Part shown: piece by piece, positions 1 to 8,322 of the stretch
How positions within the stretch are numbered: the first letter of the stretch is position 1
How the letters are laid out: each line of letters begins with the position of its first letter
Assembly: GCA_903828145.1 (NCBI GenBank)
Contig: CAIKKY010000006.1
Span: 1-64,000, forward strand
Length of the DNA stretch: 64,000 nt
Direction of reading: 5' to 3'
Source of the DNA: an uncultured Hyphomicrobiales bacterium
Lineage (GTDB): Bacteria > Pseudomonadota > Alphaproteobacteria > Rhizobiales > Devosiaceae
Position numbers and translations under genes: made by a program
The notes under the pieces: generated by a model
The model's database searches: none
Told to the model about the DNA's origin: nothing
What the model saw: the letters and a program-made list of their open reading frames with translations, nothing else

Positions 1-91
1 AGTCAGAGGGTATACGCCAGATATAGCTGAAAATAAACAGCAAAATGTCTCGTATGTTGCCAGTGATCACATATGTTTTCATGGAACCGCT

Positions 92-138
92 GACTACGAA
101 TCTGGGGGTCAGGAGTTCGAATCTCTTCGGGCGCGCCA
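92..138 (+). other. 3' fragment of tRNA-Arg(ACG), probable attachment site
   Basis: From the anticodon loop (CTACGAA, anticodon ACG at 96-98) through the variable loop, a T arm with TTCGAAT loop (stem 111-115/123-127), the 3' acceptor strand CGGGCGC (128-134), discriminator G and CCA (136-138), the sequence reads as the 3' half of a tRNA-Arg. The bases before 92 do not form the acceptor, D arm or 5' anticodon strand, so this is not a functional gene. Such 3' halves are typical att repeats left by tyrosine-recombinase elements that integrate into tRNA 3' ends. From the orientation, the intact tRNA and its element should lie to the left, outside the window. Confidence 0.8.
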
Positions 139-711
139 TTTGCAATGACTGCCTTATGCCTCGGCGACGGTGTACCGCAAACCTTGACGGTCTGCGCTTT
201 CGGGATTCAAATAAACTGATCCGTGTGACCATCGACTTCGATTGAGGCGATGACGTAGGCCAGCCGCGCATTGCGGGCGTGAGTGTCACCATTGGCGCGA
301 TTTGGTGCATGGCGACGGAAAGAGGTTTTCACCAAGTCCGGACTCCGATCGCCTGGCCCAACCAGATGGTGCAAGCCGACTTTCACGCCTTCAGGGTCAT
401 CGTCTGGACGCTGTGCGGCTCCACGGGGCTCGAGATATGACCGACACATAGAACAGGGCAGTCGACGCTGCCGGATTGGCTCGGACCTTGTAGCGCCGCG
501 GACCGCGACAGCTTGGCGCGTACTAGAAAACAGACGCTGTTCTAGTGGCTCGACTTTTTCAATGAACGGTCGCAGTTATACTGTTGGGATATGGCCGACT
601 AAACCCCTGCCAATGCGATTGGTCATGCCGGTAGCGCACCGATTCATCAACTGACACAAAGTGCCAAATGATCCAAAGACTGAAAACGAGCAATGAAGGA
701 TTGAGCAGTTG
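139..711. other. gap without a convincing gene
   Basis: About 570 bases between the tRNA scar and the hydrolase gene. Short open frames exist on both strands but none shows a recognisable family, good ribosome site or convincing codon pattern. It may hold gene debris and the promoter of the downstream hydrolase. Confidence 0.5.
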
Positions 712-1593
712 ATGAGCTGGCAACGTCGCCCCATTCTTTTGACAAGCGGCCATAGGGTAGTGAGCTTTACGCTCGGGGACGGTCCGAACACACTTCTTTT
801 GGTCCATGGCGGCCCTGGATGTCCGTCGCGGTACTTGAGAGATAGTCACGCTGTTTTAGTGGCTAGCGGATTTCGCCTGGTTACCTGGGATCAACTTGGT
901 TGTGGGGAATCCGACAGGCCAGCGGACAATGGTCTTTGGACCGTTGAACGGTTTGTCCATGAAATGGAGACTGTGCGCGCAGGTCTTGAAATTGATCGGT
1001 TTCATCTCCTCGGCCAGTCTTGGGGCGGAGTCCTCGGACTCGAATATATGCTGGCATACCCGTCGCGTATCGTGAGCTTTATCGGCGCAGACACGGCTTT
1101 TGACCTGCCGGCAATGGAACGTGGTTTTGAGAGAAAGAAACAGGCGCTCGGCACTGAGACGTACAGCATGATGGCCCTGCACGAAGCTTCGGACACGACT
1201 GCACATCCCGAGTATCAGGCTGCAGTCACTATGCTCATGTACCGGCATGTCTGCCGACTGAAAAATTGGCCGGAGGCACTGACCTGGTGCCTAGAGAATC
1301 TGGGTACAGAGGTCTTCTCGGCAATGTTTGGACCACATTTTTTCCAGTGTACCGGCACCATCAGGACTTTTGATCGCATGGACCGGCTGGCCACGATCAA
1401 AACACCCGTGCTGCTGGTCCATGGTGAGCACGACTATATCGAACCGCAATTGGCCGTCCGCGCGAAGGACAGCCTGCCCAACGCGGAGTTGGCGTTTTTC
1501 GCGGGGTGCTCGCACATGCCTTTCTTTGAAGACCCGGGTCGTTACATCGCAGCGCTTTCCGACTTTCTAGTCCGGCACAAAGACGTCTCCTGA
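712..1593 (+). CDS. proline iminopeptidase-type alpha/beta hydrolase
   Basis: A 293-residue alpha/beta hydrolase of peptidase family S33 type. The oxyanion motif HGGPG is at residues 32-36, DQLGCGESDRP follows near 60, and the nucleophile elbow GQSWGG puts the catalytic serine at 103. Asp241 (in HGEHDY) and His268 (in GCSHMPF) complete the triad. Length and motifs fit proline iminopeptidases, which release N-terminal proline from small peptides, but relatives also include aminoacylases and esterases, so the substrate is not fixed. It has no signal peptide, so it is cytoplasmic. ATG 712 is preferred; a TTG three bases upstream is also possible, with GAAGGA at 695-700 as ribosome site. It stands alone upstream of the transporter locus and could process peptides taken up there; that link is an inference. 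Confidence 0.75.
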   Translation: MSWQRRPILLTSGHRVVSFTLGDGPNTLLLVHGGPGCPSRYLRDSHAVLVASGFRLVTWDQLGCGESDRPADNGLWTVERFVHEMETVRAGLEIDRFHLLGQSWGGVLGLEYMLAYPSRIVSFIGADTAFDLPAMERGFERKKQALGTETYSMMALHEASDTTAHPEYQAAVTMLMYRHVCRLKNWPEALTWCLENLGTEVFSAMFGPHFFQCTGTIRTFDRMDRLATIKTPVLLVHGEHDYIEPQLAVRAKDSLPNAELAFFAGCSHMPFFEDPGRYIAALSDFLVRHKDVS

Positions 1594-1595
1594 TG

Positions 1596-1619
1596 TGGTC
1601 CAGGCTCGAAGCTGGACCA
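1596..1619 (+). terminator. hairpin just after the hydrolase gene
   Basis: Perfect 8-bp stem, TGGTCCAG at 1596-1603 pairing with CTGGACCA at 1612-1619, two bases after the hydrolase stop codon. No T-run follows, so this is a terminator-like or mRNA-stabilising hairpin rather than a clear intrinsic terminator. Confidence 0.4.
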
Positions 1620-2139
1620 TGACCGGCCGGGTCGCACGGGCGTGGGCGGAGACTTCTGTGCCGATGGTTACAAACACCGTTGAGGCCCTCACCGGATGTC
1701 TAAGGTCAAATCTTACTATTCAAGATTTTGGAAAATATTTGGGTTTGACAATAAGTATATGTTGTCATTCGAGGATTTCCCTTCACCGTATTTGCACTTC
1801 TTGCATGCTTCGCTTTTATGCATAGAAATCGAGCGTTAGGATGTTCTCCTTAGGGCGCAGCGGACCTAATTTTCGTTGGCCGGGAGGTATCCAGAAGCAT
1901 CGTCTGCATGACGCTAGGAAATAGTTTAAATTTAAAATATGTTTATAACAATTATCGAAGCTACATTTTATTATACGTGTCAAAAAAGCGTATTCCGAGA
2001 TTTATATTCAACCATTTGTCCAATAATAGTAGACCTTAATGATTTAAAACTATATTTAGTCTAAGTAAAATTCGTTTAGTGTGCGAAACGGGGGTTGAGG
2101 ATTTGGGGGCTTTGATTTTTAATTTCGCGAGGGCGTGCG
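1620..2139. other. AT-rich intergenic stretch
   Basis: About 520 bases with no supportable gene. From about 1,720 to 2,110 the composition turns strongly AT-rich compared with both flanks. A TTGACA hexamer lies near 1745 but no convincing -10 was placed at standard spacing. The stretch probably carries the promoter for the genes starting at 2140 and may be horizontally acquired DNA. Confidence 0.5.
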
Positions 2140-2427
2140 GTGGAGCTTAGTTACGACGCTTTGGAGCGGCACGCTGTCCGCTTCCCGGACCACGCGTTCT
2201 GCCAGAAATTCAGCAGCGCAGCCTGGCTGCTTCCGCCCGCTGTGCAGGGCTCTGAGGTACTGGGGCACACGCTTTATCGCGTTCGGCTCATCGACGGGAG
2301 TTCTCGAGGCCTGTCGGACGGCGACGTGATCTACTATGGCCCTGGGCACAGGGTGCTGAAAGTCTTCACAGCCCGCCAATGGACCGAAATCGAAGCTGAT
2401 GCGTTGCGCGTCGCGGCCGGGGAGTAA
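2140..2427 (+). CDS. small hypothetical protein
   Basis: A 95-residue protein of no family I recognise. It starts at GTG 2140, with a GAGG at 2129-2132 as possible ribosome site, and ends 4 bases before the cupin gene, which suggests co-transcription and translational coupling. It has no signal peptide or membrane segment. The C-terminal half is acidic and ends in a short alanine-rich helix-like tail. Being first in the probable operon, it could be a small regulator or binding protein, but nothing in the sequence establishes this. Confidence 0.5.
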   Translation: MELSYDALERHAVRFPDHAFCQKFSSAAWLLPPAVQGSEVLGHTLYRVRLIDGSSRGLSDGDVIYYGPGHRVLKVFTARQWTEIEADALRVAAGE

Positions 2428-2431
2428 GCGC

Positions 2432-2836
2432 ATGAGGCACGCCGGCGGCGAGGTGCCGCTTCAGGTGGCAGACCCAGGTCTCAAGCGCCATATGGCGCCA
2501 CTGTTAAACGCTGGGACCGACGTATTGGGGCGGGCTTTGGTTTATCCGAATGGCCCCCCACACATGACCGTCCACATGGTTGAACTCGAACCGGGCGAAG
2601 AGTCTGGATGGCATGAGCACCCGGTACCGCTGTTCTGCCAAATTCTCGCCGGTGAGTTCACGGTCGACTACGGAAGCAAAGGGGTACAGCGCTTCCGGGT
2701 TGGGGATACCTTGATGGAGGCGCAGAACTGGCCGCATAACGCTCGAAACCTCGGCCTTTCTGTAGCGCGCGTATTGGCTGTTTATATTGGCTCTTCCGAA
2801 TACCCGACACTAGTGCGGGTGCCGGGTCCTCTTTGA
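2432..2836 (+). CDS. single-domain cupin protein (copy 1)
   Basis: A 134-residue cupin. Motif 1 contains GWHEHPVPL with metal-ligand histidines at 61 and 63, and motif 2 ends in NWPHN with His102. The start at ATG 2432 is set by GGAG at 2421-2424. No signal peptide is seen, so this copy should be cytoplasmic. It is clearly paralogous to the exported cupin at 15517: both share GTDVLG, VYP-G-PH, the GWH-H-VPL core, DYGSKG and EA-NWPHN. Small cupins of this sort bind a metal and may be enzymes or ligand sensors; the substrate cannot be told. It precedes a DAACS transporter and belongs to the duplicated transport locus. Confidence 0.75.
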   Translation: MRHAGGEVPLQVADPGLKRHMAPLLNAGTDVLGRALVYPNGPPHMTVHMVELEPGEESGWHEHPVPLFCQILAGEFTVDYGSKGVQRFRVGDTLMEAQNWPHNARNLGLSVARVLAVYIGSSEYPTLVRVPGPL

Positions 2837-3020
2837 CCGATCTGATGCACACCACCCGGCCACAGTGCAGCACCCGGACGACGGGGGTGAGTGACGTGGA
2901 CCTGACCACGAGTCCATTGCCCAACTATGGTGTGTCCACCAGCGACGGTCAGAGCCATGACCGCGGCGTCATTGTCGTGCTGGAGTGCAATTGGGTCGTG
3001 CGGTCCAACCAGGCGATGCG

Positions 3021-4292
3021 ATGAATCACTGGATCTCCTCTCCGTTCTGGCCGGGCTTACTCAAAGTACTCAGGTCCGGTCCCGCGGTGACGCTGGCGGC
3101 GGCGGCTGGCCTGATCATTGGCTGGAACTCACCGGCCAGTTCGCTGGCAGATGACTTCTTCAATGTCTACAGGCCGTTCTACCGGATGCTCGCCTACCCG
3201 TTTCTCTGTCTGACAGTGATTTATGCCTTCGGGCGGATGAGTCGGGCCGGTGCGGATCGCAATGCGGCGCACAGCGTGGTCATCATGATGCCGTTGCTCA
3301 TGGTATCGATAGCCCTTGTAGCCAGCACTGTGACCTCCGTGCTGAGCCAGTCCCAGATCGCTCTCGCGCGCGACGGAATGGGCGCTCTCATTGCCAGTCT
3401 CGATCAATCCGAGAGCAACGTCGCAGAAGTCAGTCTCTCCGGTCTACCGGCCGACCATACTCTGCTCGGACGCTTCGCAGCCATGTTGGGTGACTTCATT
3501 CCGCAGAATGTCTTTGCGGATTTCAGTACGTCGAACATTGGGCCGGTCGTTCTCTTCCTAATCATATTCAGTGTTGCGCTCCTGCGCCTTCCCCAGAGTA
3601 CGCGGCGCCCGTTTCTTGACCTGATCGAGGCGATGAATCGGCCATTTGAGCGGCTCCTGACCGGCATCCTGGTCATTGTGCCGGCAGCGGCGTTCTTCTA
3701 CGCCCTGCGGGCATCGCATTTGCTCGCTTCACGCGATTTTTCTGGTGTGCAGCTGTTGTTCGAAGTGGTCGTGGCCTCAGCCATCGTCCTGATTGTAATG
3801 CTGCTTGGGCTGATTGCCGTTCTGACCCGCCAATCGCCGTTTACGGTCGCGCGAAGCGTGGCACCATCCGTGCTGACGGGCTTGCTGTCGATGACCGACG
3901 AGGCCGCTTTGCCCAACATCATTCGTACCTTTGAAGATAAAGATCATTCGCATCGCAACGGGAAGGAAATTGTCGCGTCGCTCGCCATTTCCATAGGACG
4001 TTTCGGCCGGATAGCGCTGGTGGCCAGCGTTTTGACCTTTATCGCAACACTCTACGAGATCCCGCTTCCTGAGCTGGTATTTGCCATACTCACTGGGGCG
4101 CTCGTGACTGGGATCAACGGGCCAGGTGTTTTCGTCGCGGCCATCGGGTTTGCCGGCAGTGTGGTGGGACTGCCCGTCGATGGCATCCTGGTGCTGGTTA
4201 TTCTTATCGAACCGCTGCTTGAGCTTTTTCTTATTCCCGTCGCGGTCACGGCGGCCTTTGGCCTTGTGGCGCTAGTGCGACCAGCGGACTAG
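3021..4292 (+). CDS. DAACS-family cation symporter, subtype A (copy 1)
   Basis: A 423-residue polytopic membrane protein of the dicarboxylate/amino acid:cation symporter (SDF) family. It shows FYRMLAYPFLCLTVIYAFGR in the N-terminal half, LLSMTDEAALP near residue 295 where re-entrant loop HP1 is expected, and TGINGPGVF-AAIGFAGS near 365, with EPLLELFLIPVA before the C-terminus. The usual serine-rich HP1 signature is absent and is replaced by the MTDEAALP segment. It is paralogous to the gene at 10477. Start ATG 3021 is chosen over an in-frame upstream codon because the hydrophobic core follows it directly. The next gene begins 26 bases downstream and encodes a binding protein. The substrate is presumably a carboxylate or amino acid. 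Confidence 0.75.
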   Translation: MNHWISSPFWPGLLKVLRSGPAVTLAAAAGLIIGWNSPASSLADDFFNVYRPFYRMLAYPFLCLTVIYAFGRMSRAGADRNAAHSVVIMMPLLMVSIALVASTVTSVLSQSQIALARDGMGALIASLDQSESNVAEVSLSGLPADHTLLGRFAAMLGDFIPQNVFADFSTSNIGPVVLFLIIFSVALLRLPQSTRRPFLDLIEAMNRPFERLLTGILVIVPAAAFFYALRASHLLASRDFSGVQLLFEVVVASAIVLIVMLLGLIAVLTRQSPFTVARSVAPSVLTGLLSMTDEAALPNIIRTFEDKDHSHRNGKEIVASLAISIGRFGRIALVASVLTFIATLYEIPLPELVFAILTGALVTGINGPGVFVAAIGFAGSVVGLPVDGILVLVILIEPLLELFLIPVAVTAAFGLVALVRPAD

Positions 4293-4318
4293 TCATGTAT
4301 TTGCGGAGAAAAATAAAT

Positions 4319-5116
4319 ATGAAGGGCTATAAATTTGGTTCACGATCAGAGCGCCAAAATAGGATCAATCTATTTTTTGCACCAGTTCTGATACTAGGTT
4401 TTCTATTAGCCTTTGTCGCGTTTTCAGGCATGGCGACCGGGGCCGACCAGATCATCCGCGTGGCGGTTACGCCCGCCTCGCCGCCTATTCTCTACGAGGA
4501 GGATGGTGTGATGAAGGGTCTCGATCTCGACATCATGAACGCCTATTGCGCTAGCCGGGGCTGCACTCTGGAGATCACGGCCTATGATTGGCAGGGCATG
4601 CTCGCAGCCGTTGTGTCGGGCAAGGCCGATGTCGCCTTCTCGGGGATTTCGATCACCGAGAAGCGCAGGGCGGTCATGGATTTCTCCACGCCCTATCTCG
4701 ACAACACGTGGAACGCCATCAGCCTGAAGAGCCGAAATATCACCATCACAGACCTCAACGATCTGAAGAAATACTCGATCGGATTCACGCGAGGAAGCGC
4801 CTATTCGGAGTACTTCAAGGGCGAGCTGGAGCCGAAGGGCTTCTACGCCTTCGATCAGGTGAAGCTCTATCCCAGTTACAACGAAGTCATGACTGATCTG
4901 CGAAATGGCAATATCGACCTCGCGCTGATCGATGGCACGGTGGCCGCTGTCTATCGCAAGACCATGGACATCGCAGACAGCTATGTCTGGAGCGGGTTCG
5001 ACCAGTTCGGGTTTGCGTTCCAGAAGGGCTCGCCGCTTGTGGTCGATTTTGATGCCTTCCTTGTCGACCTTGGCGAGGAAGGTCTCAAGGCCATCGTCGC
5101 TCCCTGGATGAACTGA
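4319..5116 (+). CDS. amino-acid ABC transporter substrate-binding protein (copy 1)
   Basis: A 265-residue periplasmic binding protein of the SBP_bac_3 family. Residues from about 50 onward, starting ADQIIRVAVTPASPP, are nearly identical to the protein encoded at 5448. Family landmarks are GLDLDIMNAYC, DWQGMLAAVVSGKADVAFSG, IT-KRRAVMDFS-PY and the C-terminal FQKGSPL. The leader is unlike that of copy 2: a long basic N-region followed by a hydrophobic stretch, encoded by AT-rich DNA. ATG 4319 is preferred because CGGAGA lies 9 bases upstream; an in-frame ATG at 4295 is an alternative. It should deliver an amino-acid-like ligand to the permeases at 6225 and 7625. Confidence 0.85.
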   Translation: MKGYKFGSRSERQNRINLFFAPVLILGFLLAFVAFSGMATGADQIIRVAVTPASPPILYEEDGVMKGLDLDIMNAYCASRGCTLEITAYDWQGMLAAVVSGKADVAFSGISITEKRRAVMDFSTPYLDNTWNAISLKSRNITITDLNDLKKYSIGFTRGSAYSEYFKGELEPKGFYAFDQVKLYPSYNEVMTDLRNGNIDLALIDGTVAAVYRKTMDIADSYVWSGFDQFGFAFQKGSPLVVDFDAFLVDLGEEGLKAIVAPWMN

Positions 5117-5447
5117 TTTTCCAAGGAAGCTGTGGCCCTGTTTGCCGCGATATCATCGGCGTGCAACAGCGCAAGGCGTTTGATCTGGATCGTGGCCGAT
5201 CTTCTTCGGCGACGCGCAGGAGGGGCGTCGTGGTGGTGCGTTCAGCGCCAAGACGGCAGGTGATGAGAAGCGAATATCGTTTCAATATTTTCCGGAACAG
5301 CCGTGGCGGAGATAAGCAAAAACACAGTCGAAACTGACCGCTGGACGTCATTCCATTTAAGTCCAAAGTCCAACCAAATTGAGGGCATTTGACACGTTTT
5401 GGCTACTCGCCTAACACTGCCCTTAGGTGATCAGGGGTGGTGGAAAA
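5117..5447. other. gap between tandem binding-protein genes
   Basis: About 330 bases separate the two binding-protein copies. No gene is supportable. The stretch is not a copy of other parts of the window that I can see. It may carry a separate promoter for the second binding protein. Confidence 0.45.
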
Positions 5448-6200
5448 ATGCGCAATCTGCAGAAGACGTTTACCGTTTTCTACTTCGTCGTTGCAGCTCT
5501 CATGGGGCTGACGGCCAACGCCAATGCCGACCAGATCATCCGCGTTGCGGTCACGCCCGCCTCACCGCCGAACCTCTACGAAGAGGATGGCGTGATGAAG
5601 GGGCTCGATCTTGATATCATGAATGCCTATTGCGCCAGCCGGGGCTGCACCCTGGAGATCACGCCCTATGACTGGCAGGGCATGCTGGCCGCTGTGGTTT
5701 CGGGCAAGGCCGATGTCGCGTTCTCGGGGATTTCGATCACCGAGAAGCGCAGGGCGGTTATGGATTTCTCCACGCCCTATCTCGACAACACATGGAACGC
5801 CATCAGCCTGAAGAGCCGGAACATCGCCATCACCGACCTCAACGATCTGAAGAAATACTCGATCGGGTATCCTCGCGGGATGGCCTACTCGGACTTCATC
5901 AAGAGTGACCTTGAGCCCAAGGGCATCTATGCGCTCGATCAGGTGAAGCTCTATCCCAGCTACAACGAAGTCCTGACCGATCTGCAAAACGGCAATATCG
6001 ACCTCGCGCTGATTGATGGCACTGTAGCGACTGTGTATCGCAAAAAAATGGACATTGCAGACAGCTATGTCTGGAGCGGGTTCGACCAGTTCGGATTCGC
6101 GTTCCAGAAGGGCTCGCCGCTGGTGGCCGATTTTGATGCCTTCCTTGCCGATCTGGGCGAGGACGGTCTTAAGGCCATCGTCGACAAGTGGATGAACTGA
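5448..6200 (+). CDS. amino-acid ABC transporter substrate-binding protein (copy 2)
   Basis: A 250-residue SBP_bac_3 protein with a normal Sec signal peptide (basic start, hydrophobic core, cleavage near ANADQ). From ADQ onward it matches the copy at 4319 almost residue for residue; differences cluster around GYPRGMAYSDFIKSDLEPKG, a part of the second lobe, and around the C-terminus (DKWMN rather than APWMN). This suggests a tandem duplication with either slightly shifted specificity or recent gene conversion. Start ATG 5448 follows a GGTGG stretch. The permease gene begins 24 bases downstream, so this copy appears to be the one in the ABC operon. Confidence 0.85.
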   Translation: MRNLQKTFTVFYFVVAALMGLTANANADQIIRVAVTPASPPNLYEEDGVMKGLDLDIMNAYCASRGCTLEITPYDWQGMLAAVVSGKADVAFSGISITEKRRAVMDFSTPYLDNTWNAISLKSRNIAITDLNDLKKYSIGYPRGMAYSDFIKSDLEPKGIYALDQVKLYPSYNEVLTDLQNGNIDLALIDGTVATVYRKKMDIADSYVWSGFDQFGFAFQKGSPLVADFDAFLADLGEDGLKAIVDKWMN

Positions 6201-6224
6201 TCATCCGGCGAAGGGTCGGCCCAC

Positions 6225-6878
6225 ATGAACCTGGCTGAGATCTTCCTCACCCTGCTTCGGGGGGCCACCCAAACCGTTATTGTCACCATCCTGTGCAGCC
6301 TGACCGGGTTGAGCGTGGGGCTGGGTATTGCCATCGCACGGCGGCTTGGGCTCATCTGGCTCGAACCCTTGTTCGTCACCTTCATCTATGTGTTTCGCGG
6401 CGTCCCCATGCTGGTGCTGCTGTTCATCGCGTTCTTTGGGCTTCCCTCGATCGGCATCTCGGTGCCAGGCCATGTCGCGATGATGGGGAGCCTCGGCCTG
6501 ATCGCTGGGGCCTACCTCGCCGAAATCTTCCGGGGCGCATTGGCCGGCGTACAGCACGAGGAAGTAGAGGCGGCGCTCGCGGCCGGGTTCACCCGGTGGC
6601 AAGCCCTCATCTCAATCGAGATTCCGCAAATGCTGCGCATGGCTGTTCCGAGCATGGTGAATGAGTTCACGACGGTTCTGAAATACACGCCGTTTGCCTA
6701 TACCGTTGGCATTCCGGAAATCATGAAACAGGCAACGGCTGCCGTCTCGACCACTCTGCAGGGCGTTGAGATCTATGCCATGGCAGGGGTCCTCTACTTC
6801 GTAATCTATCGCCTGATGCTGGTCTGCGTTCGCCTCGCAGACAGGCATTTCACCATTCCCGGCCTGTCCAGTATTTAG
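6225..6878 (+). CDS. amino-acid ABC transporter permease (HisM/GlnP type), first subunit
   Basis: A 217-residue inner-membrane permease with about five transmembrane segments. It carries the polar amino-acid transporter signature FRGVPMLVLLFIAFFGLP near residue 58 and the EAA-loop sequence EEVEAALAAGFTRWQAL near 105-122, which docks on the ATPase. It is followed 12 bases later by the ATPase gene and then by a second permease, so the transporter is probably a heterodimeric channel with one ATPase dimer. Neighbouring binding proteins (4319, 5448, 8323) suggest amino acids or close analogues as substrate. Confidence 0.9.
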   Translation: MNLAEIFLTLLRGATQTVIVTILCSLTGLSVGLGIAIARRLGLIWLEPLFVTFIYVFRGVPMLVLLFIAFFGLPSIGISVPGHVAMMGSLGLIAGAYLAEIFRGALAGVQHEEVEAALAAGFTRWQALISIEIPQMLRMAVPSMVNEFTTVLKYTPFAYTVGIPEIMKQATAAVSTTLQGVEIYAMAGVLYFVIYRLMLVCVRLADRHFTIPGLSSI

Positions 6879-6890
6879 GGAGAACAGGGA

Positions 6891-7628
6891 ATGGCCCTCC
6901 TTGAAGTGCGCAACCTTTCGAAGACTTTTGGCCATCACACCGTCCTCGATGGGGTGGATTTTGATCTTGAGGCCGGCCAGATCAAGTCGGTGATGGGCCC
7001 CTCGGGCTGTGGAAAGTCCACGGTGCTGCGCTGCATCAACCGGCTCGTTGAACCCAGTGCGGGCACAATTGTGTTTGACGGGAAGCCGGTTACGGCGGCC
7101 CGGTCCGACCTGCTCGCGATCCGGCAGCGAATTGGCTTTGTCTTTCAGAATTACGCGCTTTACCGCCACCTCACCGTCATCGACAATGTGACTCTTGCGC
7201 TCAGAAAGCTGCGCCGACTGTCTCCCCGTGCGGCGGCGGACAGGGCCGGTGCCGAACTTCGGCGCCTGAATATCGACGAACTCGCTGCGCAGTATCCCGC
7301 AGAGCTATCCGGCGGTCAGCGTCAACGCGTTGCCATTGCCCGTGCCCTCGCCATGGATCCGGCCGTGCTGTTCTTTGACGAGCCGACATCCGCTCTCGAC
7401 CCCATCATGGCCCGCGAAGTCGGCGGGATCATTGATCGTCTTCGCCGCGACAACGTGACTGTCCTCTGCGTTACCCACGACTTCGAGCTTGCCCGCACGA
7501 TCTCGGACAGTATCGTGTTCCTGTCGGGCGGCCGCGTCCGTGCCGAGGACAGCGGCGACCGTCTGGCCAACGACTATGGCGATCCTCATATACGCGACTT
7601 TTTCACAAAGGGTCGCACTTCCCCATGA
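6891..7628 (+). CDS. amino-acid ABC transporter ATP-binding protein (GlnQ/HisP type)
   Basis: A 245-residue ABC ATPase with Walker [10 protein letters not shown] near residue 36, Q-loop FQNYALY, signature [15 protein letters not shown], Walker [14 protein letters not shown] and switch His in VTHD. Length fits the polar amino-acid uptake subfamily. Its stop overlaps the start of the second permease by 4 bases (ATGA), indicating translational coupling. It energises the permeases at 6225 and 7625. Confidence 0.92.
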   Translation: MALLEVRNLSKTFGHHTVLDGVDFDLEAGQIKSVMGPSGCGKSTVLRCINRLVEPSAGTIVFDGKPVTAARSDLLAIRQRIGFVFQNYALYRHLTVIDNVTLALRKLRRLSPRAAADRAGAELRRLNIDELAAQYPAELSGGQRQRVAIARALAMDPAVLFFDEPTSALDPIMAREVGGIIDRLRRDNVTVLCVTHDFELARTISDSIVFLSGGRVRAEDSGDRLANDYGDPHIRDFFTKGRTSP

Positions 7629-8299
7629 ACCTGTCGGCCACCATACTTCCAGAACTGGTTTCGTCCGCGCCGGAAATCCTGCGCGGGCTCTGGAGCACTA
7701 TGGGGCTTGCAACGGCCATTACCCTGATCGGTGTAGTCGGGGGCATTCTGGTTTTCTATCTCACCTTGAGTCCGGTGCCGCTGGTGCGCCGGCTGGTGCA
7801 GGGGTACATTTCGCTGTTGATCGGCACGCCGCTCCTGATCATTCTTTTTCTGATCTATTACGGACTGCCGCCCCTGGGCATCCGGCTTTCGCCGCTTGTC
7901 GTGGCACTGATTGGCTTCGGCTTCAACGTATCGGCCTATAATGCCCGTTTTCTGACGACAGCCTACAATGCTCTCGACCCCTCGGAGCGGGAAGCAGCAG
8001 CCGCCCAGGGCTTTCCGCCCGCGCAGGTGTTCCGCCTGATTACCTTGCCGCAGACCTTGAAGCTGTCCATGCCGGCTCTCACAAATCAGGCCATCCAGAA
8101 TGTGAAAGACACGTCGATCGTGTTCCTCATTCAGTTCACTGAATTCTTCTCCCAGATGCAGGAAGTGGCGAACCGGACTTTCCGCTTTCTTGATTCCTAC
8201 GTCGCCACTGGGATCGCTTATCTGCTCCTGATATCGATCGTGTCGATCATCGCGCGAATGATCGAACGGAGACTGTCAGTCCCCGGCCTTGAACCCTGA
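7625..8299 (+). CDS. amino-acid ABC transporter permease, second subunit
   Basis: A 224-residue HisM/GlnP-type permease paralogous to that at 6225. It has the signature IGTPLLIILFLIYYGLPPLG near residue 58 and EAA loop EREAAAAQGFPPAQVFRLI near 120. ATG 7625 overlaps the ATPase stop. A third binding-protein gene starts 23 bases after its stop, so the ABC module ends in an SBP of a different sequence type. Confidence 0.9.
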   Translation: MNLSATILPELVSSAPEILRGLWSTMGLATAITLIGVVGGILVFYLTLSPVPLVRRLVQGYISLLIGTPLLIILFLIYYGLPPLGIRLSPLVVALIGFGFNVSAYNARFLTTAYNALDPSEREAAAAQGFPPAQVFRLITLPQTLKLSMPALTNQAIQNVKDTSIVFLIQFTEFFSQMQEVANRTFRFLDSYVATGIAYLLLISIVSIIARMIERRLSVPGLEP

Positions 8300-8322
8300 A
8301 CACCTCTACACATGAGCCTCCG

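Noticed and set aside
92-138. Complete functional tRNA-Arg gene
   Set aside because: The acceptor 5' strand, the D arm and the 5' anticodon strand are missing.
45-245. Open frame covering the tRNA fragment
   Set aside because: It crosses a structural RNA remnant and has no family match or ribosome site.
207-654. Possible transposase or recombinase debris on either strand
   Set aside because: No catalytic motif or inverted repeat could be found; similarity is only an impression.
2833-3024. Small open frame between cupin and symporter genes
   Set aside because: No ribosome site, no family, and biased composition; probably the leader region of the symporter gene.
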